Below, piece after piece: positions 41,323 through 48,583 of a stretch of DNA of 64,000 bases (within the stretch, counting starts at the first letter, position 1; the number at the start of each line of letters is the position of its first letter). The stretch lies in contig JACQVN010000062.1 in the NCBI GenBank assembly GCA_016209735.1, positions 1 through 64,000 of the forward strand, read 5' to 3'. The position numbers and the translations under genes are program-made. This stretch comes from Candidatus Methylomirabilota bacterium (lineage in GTDB: Bacteria; Methylomirabilota; Methylomirabilia; Methylomirabilales; 2-02-FULL-66-22). The notes below the pieces were generated by a model. That model saw only the letters and a list, made by a program, of their open reading frames with translations, did not search any database and was not told the DNA's origin.

Positions 41323-42535
41323 ACGCCGCCGCGAGCGCGGGGCGGCCCTGATCATCTCCATGCTGATCATGGCGGTCCTCCTCTTGGCCGGGACGACCTT
41401 TCTGACCATCTCGTCCACCGAGAGCCAGATTGCCCTCAACGAGACTTCGCTGAACCGGGCCTTCCACGAGGCGGAAACCGTCCTGAATCAAACCATCGTT
41501 ATACTGAATGGCAACAGCAGCTACACGGGGACCACAGGGACGACTTCGACCGGCGCGAGCTACACGGTGAGCGTGACCGCGGCCGCCGACCAGCCCTGTC
41601 CCACGGCCGATGCCAGGACCATCGCCGTGCGGGCCTCAGTGAATGTCCGGGGCGGCCAGGCCCCGGTGGACCTCTCGGCCACGGTGGACCGGATTGCGTA
41701 TCCGTTCCGTTTCGCGGCCTTCGCCCTGGGGCCCGACACGGGCGGGCGGGAATTACGGTACGACCTGAACGCCTACACGGACAGCTTCGACTCCGGCCTG
41801 GGGGGGTACAATGCTGCTCTCTCGCAGTACACCACCTCCACCAACCGGTCAGCATTCGGGAGCGCCGGGGCCAACGCGGACGTGTACTTCGAAAACACGA
41901 ACTCTATCTACGGGGACCTCCGCGCGGGAGATACCATCACCAACGAATCCAGGGTCACCATGATGCAAGGCGGCGTGAAGGTGAAGAGGCTCCTCACCGC
42001 GAACCCGAGCGTCGACTCGCCGGGAGGGCAGTTCCCTTCGATTACTCCCCCGACCACGCCGACCTCGGCCCTGAGCGTGCCGGCGAACACCACCACCACG
42101 CTAAACGCAGGCTTCTATTATTACACGACGATGAGCATCGGCTCCAACGGCCGGCTGCAAGTGAACGGGCCGGCCACCCTGTACTTCACGGGCGGCCCGA
42201 CCTCCTTCGGGAACAATGTCATCTGGGGAAATGCGGCCAACCCCACGTACCTGAAGGTGGTCCTGAAGAGCACCGGCGGCAGTACGGAATACGTAGCCGT
42301 TAACGCCGGTAACCAATTCACCCTCTATGGAAGCCTCTACGGTCAAAACACCAATATTGACCTCGGCCAGAGTTCCGTAGTATACGGATCGGTGATCGGT
42401 CGCACCGTTCGGCTCGACAAGGATTCTGTGGTACACTATGACCAGGCCCTGGCCCTGGAGCCGATCTGCCGTGGCGTAGGCGAACCATACCAAGTGCGCA
42501 AAGGGTCCTGGCGGGAGGTCCTGCCCTCGTGGTAA
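41300..42535 (+). CDS. PilX-like pilus assembly protein (set 1)
   Basis: 411 aa. The N-terminus is RERGAALIISMLIMAVLLLAG followed by FLTISSTESQIALNE, a PilX-type N-terminal helix that lacks a clear Glu at +5. The long C-terminal part is Gly/Asn/Thr-rich with repeated beta-strand pattern, like the parallel-beta adhesin-type region of large PilX proteins. ATG 41300 overlaps the PilW-like gene by 23 nt. It is probably located in the pilus tip complex. Confidence 0.75.
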   Translation: MCASGIARRRRERGAALIISMLIMAVLLLAGTTFLTISSTESQIALNETSLNRAFHEAETVLNQTIVILNGNSSYTGTTGTTSTGASYTVSVTAAADQPCPTADARTIAVRASVNVRGGQAPVDLSATVDRIAYPFRFAAFALGPDTGGRELRYDLNAYTDSFDSGLGGYNAALSQYTTSTNRSAFGSAGANADVYFENTNSIYGDLRAGDTITNESRVTMMQGGVKVKRLLTANPSVDSPGGQFPSITPPTTPTSALSVPANTTTTLNAGFYYYTTMSIGSNGRLQVNGPATLYFTGGPTSFGNNVIWGNAANPTYLKVVLKSTGGSTEYVAVNAGNQFTLYGSLYGQNTNIDLGQSSVVYGSVIGRTVRLDKDSVVHYDQALALEPICRGVGEPYQVRKGSWREVLPSW

Positions 42536-42652
42536 GAATAGCTTCCGGTGTGGGAAACGGGGGAGTGTGAACCGGCCCACGGACAGGCCGGAGGGCGCCA
42601 CCTAGTATCAGTGGAAGGTTATTCGGCAGCCTGTCACGTGACGGGAGGTGCG

Positions 42653-43228
42653 ATGGCGGCATCCAGGAGGTTCGAGGGATCTCGCGGCACCGGGGGGTGG
42701 GCCGGGGGTTTCACCACCCTGGAGATCCTCATCGTGGTTGCCATCGTGGTGGTGGTAGCCCTGGTCGCCATGCCGAACATCATGGGGACCATCCAGCGCT
42801 ATCGGTTACGCAGCGGGGCCGACCAGGTGATGAGCGACCTCCGCCAGATCCAGACACTGGCCATGACCAAAGGGGTTCGCCACCGGCTGACCGTGAGCGA
42901 CTGCGCCTCCGGCCCGACCCCATGCAAGCGCTACCGGCTGGAACGGCAGGCGTCCGGAGTGTGGCCTCTCGCCACCAGCGGGAGCGGGGGGGATGTCCTG
43001 TCCGAGTGGGTGGACCTGCAGAGCCTGTTCGGCGGTATCCGGCTCAAGTCGCTGGCAGATGGCAGCAGCGGCAGCAGCCTGGACAGCGTGGTGTTCGACG
43101 CGCGGGGCGCCTCGGTGACCGCTGCAACCCCCTACAATCCGATCAATGTCACCATCACCATCGCCCACACCTCGGGCCAGGAGCGAAGCGTCTGGGTCCG
43201 GAGTGCGGGCTCCGTGAGGATGCCATGA
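42653..43228 (+). CDS. Minor pilin, GspH/FimT type (set 2)
   Basis: 191 aa. Prepilin signal: basic leader, GG, then FTTLEILIVVAIVVVVALVAMP with Glu at +5. The GspH-type domain carries SDLRQIQTLAMTKG and a Cys pair. ATG 42653 follows GGGAGG. It opens a second set in the same gene order as the first. Confidence 0.82.
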   Translation: MAASRRFEGSRGTGGWAGGFTTLEILIVVAIVVVVALVAMPNIMGTIQRYRLRSGADQVMSDLRQIQTLAMTKGVRHRLTVSDCASGPTPCKRYRLERQASGVWPLATSGSGGDVLSEWVDLQSLFGGIRLKSLADGSSGSSLDSVVFDARGASVTAATPYNPINVTITIAHTSGQERSVWVRSAGSVRMP

Positions 43229-43608
43229 GCCGTGAAGCGGGCTACCGGGCGGATCAGGGGAAAGGCTTCACTCTGGTGGAGGTCCTGGTCGCCATGACCG
43301 TGCTGGCCGTCGGCCTCCTGGCCATCAGCGGGATGGTGCCCACCGCCTACACCAACATCTCCATGAGCGGCGTGGACACCCGGGGGATCGGGTTCGCCCA
43401 GGAGCGGCTGGACCAGCTCCGGCTGGAGCCGTGGACCAGCACGGCCCTGACGGCCGGGTCCCATACGGACACGGCGCCCGCCAGCGGCTATACCCGATCC
43501 TACCTGGTCGAGGACAATGCCCCCATGAGCGGCGTCAAGCGGCTCACCGTGACGGTGACCGGTTACCGCGGCCGCCAGGTGATCCTGCAAACGCTCATCA
43601 CCAACTGA
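43225..43608 (+). CDS. Minor pilin, PilV-like (set 2)
   Basis: 127 aa. Leader ending in KG, then FTLVEVLVAMTVLAVGLLA, a textbook prepilin helix, followed by FAQERLDQLR. ATG 43225 overlaps the stop of the previous gene (ATGA). Shorter than its set 1 counterpart (176 aa). Confidence 0.85.
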   Translation: MSREAGYRADQGKGFTLVEVLVAMTVLAVGLLAISGMVPTAYTNISMSGVDTRGIGFAQERLDQLRLEPWTSTALTAGSHTDTAPASGYTRSYLVEDNAPMSGVKRLTVTVTGYRGRQVILQTLITN

Positions 43609-43645
43609 CGGCACAGGCCGCGATCCCAGGAAGGTGGCGCGCCCC

Positions 43646-44257
43646 ATGCGACAGCGATTCCCGAATCGGTTGGCGGCCCAGGGCGGCCGGGGCTTCACCC
43701 TGACCGAAGCCCTCATCGCCATCAGCCTGTTCGCCTTTATCCTGATCACCATCCTGATGATCTACGACAGCAACCAGAAGACCTACGTCCGGGGCGAGGC
43801 CGAGATGGATGCCCAGCAGAACATCCGGGTGGCCCTCGGGCAGATCGTCACCGACGTCCGGCTGGCCGGCTACGATCCTTCCAACGCCATCGGCGCCCAG
43901 AGTGTCAAGCAGCCCCTCCAGCCCGTGTCGGGCAGCGCGCTGAGCAACGCGGAGCTGCGTCTGATCGCGGACGTGGACGAGGACGGGACGACGGACTGCG
44001 TGGCCTACCGCTTGAGCAGCGGGCAGATCCTGCGGCGCACGACCGCTTGGAGCTCCGGCGCCTGCGCCTGGACGGCGACCGAGAGCCCGGTGGCGGAGAA
44101 TATCACCGCCCTGACCTTCACCTACTTCACGGGCCCCGGCGCCACCACGACCACCGACCCCACCCTGGCCCGACGCGTGCGAATCGTGGTCAGCGGCGGC
44201 AATACCGCCACGGGGACGAGCTTCACCGCAGAAAATGAGGCCAGCCTCCGGCAGTAG
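43646..44257 (+). CDS. Minor pilin, PilW-like (set 2)
   Basis: 203 aa. Leader ending GGRG, then FTLTEALIAISLFAFILIT (Glu at +5), then MDAQQNIRVALGQIVTDVRLAGYDPS, the PilW-type helix shared with the set 1 protein. ATG 43646 follows AGGAAGG by about 10 nt; GTG 43634 is less likely. Confidence 0.82.
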   Translation: MRQRFPNRLAAQGGRGFTLTEALIAISLFAFILITILMIYDSNQKTYVRGEAEMDAQQNIRVALGQIVTDVRLAGYDPSNAIGAQSVKQPLQPVSGSALSNAELRLIADVDEDGTTDCVAYRLSSGQILRRTTAWSSGACAWTATESPVAENITALTFTYFTGPGATTTTDPTLARRVRIVVSGGNTATGTSFTAENEASLRQ

Positions 44258-44273
44258 TGGACAAGCACAATCC

Positions 44274-44385
44274 TCCGCTCATGCTTCGACGGGCTCAGCA
44301 TGAACGGAAATGCACCAGGGCTGTCCACCTTTCCTCCGCTCACCCTGAGCCCGTCGAAGGGTGAGCATGTCGAAGGGTGAACGGG
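44274..44385. repeat. REP-like palindromes inside minor-pilin set 2
   Basis: Two palindromes with TTCGACGGGCTCA and GAGCCCGTCGAAGGGTGAGC cores (44274-44307 and 44337-44385) fill the only sizeable gap of this pilin cluster, between the PilW-like and PilX-like genes. Confidence 0.82.
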
Positions 44386-44417
44386 GGTTTTCAGCGTCCT
44401 GCGAGGAGGGTAGTGTC

Positions 44418-45647
44418 ATGAATACGAGAAATCGAACGAGCCCCCGCGGCACGGTGCTGATGGCGTCGGTGCTCCTGCTCACGCTCCTGGCCACGCTGGG
44501 CATGGCCATGCTGAGCTCCTCCCTGAACGAGAACACCATCGCCCGGAACGACATCAATGCCCAGCGGGCCCTGGCGGTGGCGGAGGCGGGAACCGCCCAC
44601 GCCCGGCAGGTGATTTCCGCCGCCATCAGCACGACCAGCCTGGACGTTCGTCTCAGTGGCGCGACCACGACAAACCCGTGGCGTACGCTCTACATCATGC
44701 CTCCGAGCACGGATCCCCTGACCAATTATGCCGCGCTGGGGACCGGGAACGGGACCTATTCCGTGCAGGTGTCGAACAACCTCGCCGGATACAAAGGGAA
44801 CCTCTATCCGGCGGAGACGTTGCCCACGGCGGATGTCGACAAGTTGCTCTGGATCGAGTCGGTGGGGACCTACGGGAATGCCTCACGGACTGTCCGGGTC
44901 CTGGTCAACTTCGTCAACGTGGTGGATCCCCCGGCGGCCATCACCCTGGTGGACGGGGCCAATCCCACTCAGCTCACGGCGGGCTTCACCGGCAACTCCT
45001 TTCTGATTCAGGGGGGCGACAGCACCCCCCCGGATACAACGGGGGCCTGCGGCAGCCAGGGCGCGGCCAAGCACGGCATCTCAACGAACAGCCTCAGCTC
45101 CAACAATGTCATTGCCAACGCGCTGTCCGAACAGCAGGAGGACAACATCGAGGGGCAGGGCTTCATTGCAGGGGCAAAGGGATCCGACCCCAGGGGGAGT
45201 TACACCAACAATGGCACTTACACCCGCGGGCAGCTCCAGGCCCTGGCCACCTCGCTCTTGAGCCAGGCCACGCCCATCCCGGCCGGCAACAACAGCAGCG
45301 ACTTCGGGACGGCGGCCAACCCCGGCATCTTCAAGGCCACCAGCGATGTGACCCTCCTCGGGAACGGCAAGGGGTTCGGCATCCTGGTCGTGACCGAAGA
45401 CTTGCAGATGCAGGGCAACTTCAAGTGGGAGGGGCTGATCCTGGTGGTGGGGAAGGGTTCGTTCCACGTCACCGGCTCGGACAGCATTGCCTACGGGGCG
45501 GTCCTGGTGGCCAACACGGAGCAGAGTGGAACGACCTCGCTGGAGGTGGCCGGAAACGGGGGCGTGTACTACAGCAGCCAGGCTATCTGCCGGGTGAAGA
45601 ACATGATGCCCTCATCGTCGGTGATCGCCTGGCAGCAGCGATGGTGA
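44418..45647 (+). CDS. PilX-like pilus assembly protein (set 2)
   Basis: 409 aa. The N-terminal hydrophobic helix (GTVLMASVLLLTLLATLGMAM) is followed by SLNENTIARNDINAQRALAVAEAG, a PilX-type N-terminus. The C-terminal half is a Gly/Asn-rich beta-repeat region. ATG 44418 follows GCGAGGAGGG; the frame is open upstream but there reads REP sequence. It parallels the set 1 PilX-like protein in size and layout. Confidence 0.78.
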   Translation: MNTRNRTSPRGTVLMASVLLLTLLATLGMAMLSSSLNENTIARNDINAQRALAVAEAGTAHARQVISAAISTTSLDVRLSGATTTNPWRTLYIMPPSTDPLTNYAALGTGNGTYSVQVSNNLAGYKGNLYPAETLPTADVDKLLWIESVGTYGNASRTVRVLVNFVNVVDPPAAITLVDGANPTQLTAGFTGNSFLIQGGDSTPPDTTGACGSQGAAKHGISTNSLSSNNVIANALSEQQEDNIEGQGFIAGAKGSDPRGSYTNNGTYTRGQLQALATSLLSQATPIPAGNNSSDFGTAANPGIFKATSDVTLLGNGKGFGILVVTEDLQMQGNFKWEGLILVVGKGSFHVTGSDSIAYGAVLVANTEQSGTTSLEVAGNGGVYYSSQAICRVKNMMPSSSVIAWQQRW

Positions 45648-45687
45648 TGGAGAAGGGGCTTTCCATATCTTGGGCAGCACCCCCAGA

Positions 45688-45731
45688 ATATCCACAACCT
45701 GTTGGGTTCATCCACAAACGGCTGTGGAAAA
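45688..45731. promoter_or_regulatory. Cluster of three DnaA-box-like 9-mers
   Basis: ATATCCACA (45688-45696), TCATCCACA (45708-45716) and the reverse-strand TTTTCCACA (45723-45731) each match TTATCCACA at 8 of 9 positions within 44 bp. They lie 13 nt upstream of the pilM promoter -35 box. DnaA binding is an inference. Confidence 0.4.
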
Positions 45732-45743
45732 CAGTTTTTTTTC

Positions 45744-45772
45744 TTGACAAATCAATATGTTGCAGCTAATAG
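45744..45772 (+). promoter_or_regulatory. Sigma-70-like promoter of pilMNOPQ
   Basis: TTGACA (45744-45749), 17-nt spacer, TAATAG (45767-45772), in a locally AT-rich stretch 57 nt before pilM. Confidence 0.7.
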
Positions 45773-45828
45773 GCAACGTATAAACCTGAGCCAGAAGGCG
45801 TAACTTCCCAACAGAAAAGGATTAAGCT

Positions 45829-46890
45829 ATGTTTGGCCTGGGCGGGAAGAGTGACACAGTCGGGCTGGACATCGGGGCAAGCTCCGTCAAGGCGGTTCAG
45901 CTCAAGCAGTCACGTGGCAACTACGAGCTTGTCCGTCTGGGGATCGCCCCCCTCCCGCCGGAGACCATCGTGGACGGGGTCATCATGGACTCGGGCACGG
46001 TCATCTCCGCCATCAATACTGTCTTCAGCGAGAACCAGATCAAGGCCAAGGACGTCGCGGTGGCGGTCTCGGGCCACTCGGTTATCGTCAAGAAGATCAA
46101 GATGCAGAAGATGAAACCGGAGGAGTTGCAGGACGCCATCGCCTTCGAGGCGGAGCAATACGTGCCGTATGCCATCGAGGACGTGAATCTGGATTTCCAG
46201 ATTCTGAGCCCGCCGGAGGCCGAGGGCAACGAGATGGACGTTCTCTTGGTGGCGGTGAAGAAGGACGTCATCAACGACTACCTCTCCATCATCTCCACGG
46301 CCGGGCTGCGGACGGTGGTGGTGGATGTGGATGGATTCGCCCTGGAGAACGCCCTGGAGCTGGCGCACGAGCCCGAACTCGACCAGGTCATCGCCCTGGT
46401 GAACCTGGGAGCCGCCGTGATGAACATCAATATCCTCGTGGGCGGCATGTCGGAGTTCACCCGGGATTCGCCTCTGGGGGGGAACCGCTACACCGAGTCC
46501 ATCCAGAAGATGCTGGGCCTGGCCTACGAGCAGGCGGAGAAGCTGAAGCTGGGAGAAGAGGTGGACGGGAAGACGTTCAACGACGCCATGCCGGCCATCG
46601 ACATGGTCCACGCCGAGCTGGCGGGCGAGATCCGCCGCTCCTTCGACTTCTTCCGCTCCTCCTCGCACAGCGAGACCATCCACAAGGCCATTCTGAGCGG
46701 CGGCTGCGCCCGGCTGCCCGGGCTGGTCGAGTACCTTTCGGAGAATCTCGAGGTGCCTTTCGAGGTGGCCGATCCGCTGCGCAAGATCAAGGCGGACCCC
46801 AAGAAGTTCGACCCGGAGTATCTGCAAGTGATCGCGCCGCAGCTCGCCGTGAGCGTCGGACTGGCCCTGCGGCAGGCGGGGGACAAGTAA
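45829..46890 (+). CDS. pilM: Type IV pilus inner-membrane assembly protein PilM
   Basis: Actin-like cytoplasmic ATP-binding protein that binds the PilN tail. The product is 353 aa; GLDIGASSVKAVQLK is the phosphate-1 motif, and AILSGGCARLPGL is the adenosine motif. It is first gene of pilMNOPQ, 1 nt before pilN, with its own promoter and a DnaA-box-like cluster upstream. Confidence 0.95.
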   Translation: MFGLGGKSDTVGLDIGASSVKAVQLKQSRGNYELVRLGIAPLPPETIVDGVIMDSGTVISAINTVFSENQIKAKDVAVAVSGHSVIVKKIKMQKMKPEELQDAIAFEAEQYVPYAIEDVNLDFQILSPPEAEGNEMDVLLVAVKKDVINDYLSIISTAGLRTVVVDVDGFALENALELAHEPELDQVIALVNLGAAVMNINILVGGMSEFTRDSPLGGNRYTESIQKMLGLAYEQAEKLKLGEEVDGKTFNDAMPAIDMVHAELAGEIRRSFDFFRSSSHSETIHKAILSGGCARLPGLVEYLSENLEVPFEVADPLRKIKADPKKFDPEYLQVIAPQLAVSVGLALRQAGDK

Positions 46891-46891
46891 G

Positions 46892-47443
46892 ATGATCAAG
46901 ATCAACCTGCTGCCGCAGGAAGAACGGAAGAAGACCGCCCCCCCGAGCGCCACGCCATTCCTTATCGGATTGGGGGTGGCGGTGCTCGTGGGTCTCATGG
47001 GCTACGGCTGGTACTGGCTGAGCGGAGAGGTCGAAGGGGTGCAGAAGGACATCGAGCGCACCCAGGCGGAGTTGAAGCGGGTGGAGGACATCACCAAGCT
47101 GGTGGACAAGCTACAGAAGGACAAGAAGACAGTTCAGGACAAGCTCAAGACCGTCGAGACGCTGGTGGCGGCCCAAAGCGGCCCGGTTCGCCTGCTGGAC
47201 GTGATCAGTCGGTCCCTGCCGGGGGAGGTTTGGTTGAGCGGAATGGTGCGTGCCGGCAAGAAGCTGGACATCTCCGGCTTTGCCTTCTCCCCCTTCTCCG
47301 TGGCCACCTTCATGACCAATCTCAGCGGCGCAAAGGAACTCGTCAACAGCGTGGACCTGGTGGTTTCCGAGAAGGCGGTGGTCGAGACGGTGCCCGTGGA
47401 GCGATTCAGCCTTACCATGGATCTCAAGGAAGGCAAGAGTTAA
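46892..47443 (+). CDS. pilN: Type IV pilus assembly protein PilN
   Basis: 183 aa. The cytoplasmic start MIKINLLPQEERKK is the PilM-binding motif. One membrane segment (about residues 24-45), a coiled-coil region and a periplasmic ferredoxin-like domain follow. Part of the PilMNO alignment complex. Confidence 0.94.
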   Translation: MIKINLLPQEERKKTAPPSATPFLIGLGVAVLVGLMGYGWYWLSGEVEGVQKDIERTQAELKRVEDITKLVDKLQKDKKTVQDKLKTVETLVAAQSGPVRLLDVISRSLPGEVWLSGMVRAGKKLDISGFAFSPFSVATFMTNLSGAKELVNSVDLVVSEKAVVETVPVERFSLTMDLKEGKS

Positions 47444-47457
47444 CCGGGAGGCGGGCC

Positions 47458-48072
47458 ATGGCCCTGGATTTTAAGACCGCGTTTGCCAATCTCTCAAAGA
47501 AGCAGCGAATCGCCCTCATCGGCGGCAGCGTCGTCGTCGTCTTGGGGCTGTACGGGTACTTCCTCATCTACCCCATGTGGGAAGAAAAGGGAAAGCTGGA
47601 GGGGGACCTGGAAAAACTGCAAGCGGATCTCCGTCAGAAGCAGTTGATCGCGGCCAACCGGCCCAAGCTGGACAAGGAGATCAAAGATCTGGAAGCCAAG
47701 CTGCAGCAGGTGCTGGTCCGGCTCCCGGAGGAGAAAGACATCCCGCGCCTTCTCACCCAGGTCAACACGCTGGGGCAGCAAAATGGGCTGGAGTTTCTTC
47801 TCTTCCGCCCGTCCGCGCCGGTCCGGAGGGGCTTCTACGCCGATGTGCCCATCGATATTCGGGTGGAGGGACAATACCACACCGTGGGAGGCTTCCTCGA
47901 CAAGGTGAGCAAGCTGGAACGGATCGTCAACGTATCCGACTTCAGAGTCACTCCGCTCTCCGCGCAGGCCCAGCAGCAGAAGAGCGGCCGGACGATCATC
48001 GTCGATATGAAGGCGACGACTTTCACGTTCCTGGAGAAGGGAGGGGCCCCCAGTGCTCCCGCGAAGAAGTAG
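47458..48072 (+). CDS. pilO: Type IV pilus assembly protein PilO
   Basis: 204 aa. One membrane segment (about residues 19-40), a long coiled coil (LEGDLEKLQADLRQKQLI), then the PilO periplasmic domain. ATG 47458 follows GGGAGG; upstream in-frame reading is inside pilN. It overlaps pilP by 20 nt. Confidence 0.94.
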   Translation: MALDFKTAFANLSKKQRIALIGGSVVVVLGLYGYFLIYPMWEEKGKLEGDLEKLQADLRQKQLIAANRPKLDKEIKDLEAKLQQVLVRLPEEKDIPRLLTQVNTLGQQNGLEFLLFRPSAPVRRGFYADVPIDIRVEGQYHTVGGFLDKVSKLERIVNVSDFRVTPLSAQAQQQKSGRTIIVDMKATTFTFLEKGGAPSAPAKK

Positions 48073-48580
48073 GCCCTCGGCTCTCGGCGCGCTGGCGTTG
48101 ATGCTGGCGCTGGCTGGGTGCTCGGACGATAGCGGTCCCCCGAGCGCGCCCCCCGCGCCCGCCGGCCCCCCGGCCAAGGCGGCGCCCGCCGGCCCGCCGG
48201 CCAAATTCGCCCAGGCTCCGCTCCCTCCCGCGGCGGTGTACGCGTATGAGACGAAGGGACGTCGGGACCCCTTCCGGCCCCTCATCATGCCCAAGGTCGA
48301 CAAGCCAAAACCGCCGGGACCTCGGCCGAGTGGGCTGGCGGCACTGGGCGTGAATGAGCTGAAGCTGGCCGGCATCGTGTGGGATCGGCGAGGGCACTTC
48401 GCCCTGGTGGAGGCCCCCAACGGGGCAGGCTACGTGCTTCGGGTGAACGATACGATCGGGGAGGATACGAAGGTCACCAGGATCACGCCGGAGAGTGTCA
48501 CCTTCGAGGTCAGAATGGAGTCGCCGCTGCCGCAGGCCCGAACGCGGATGGTCGAACTCCAGCTCAAAAAGGAGGAGTAG
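48053..48580 (+). CDS. pilP: Type IV pilus lipoprotein PilP
   Basis: 175 aa. Signal peptide with lipobox LALAGC, a Pro/Ala linker, then the PilP beta domain (RRDPFRPLI, LKLAGIVWDRRGHFALVEAP). It links PilNO to the PilQ secretin in the periplasm. GTG 48053 lies within pilO, so translation is coupled. Confidence 0.92.
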   Translation: MLPRRSRPSALGALALMLALAGCSDDSGPPSAPPAPAGPPAKAAPAGPPAKFAQAPLPPAAVYAYETKGRRDPFRPLIMPKVDKPKPPGPRPSGLAALGVNELKLAGIVWDRRGHFALVEAPNGAGYVLRVNDTIGEDTKVTRITPESVTFEVRMESPLPQARTRMVELQLKKEE

Positions 48581-48583
48581 AGC

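Noticed and set aside
45712-45740. Possible terminator CCACA...TGTGG followed by eight T
   Set aside because: The stem is only 5 bp and separated from the T-run by 7 nt; the sequence is better described as the DnaA-box-like cluster plus the start of an AT-rich promoter.
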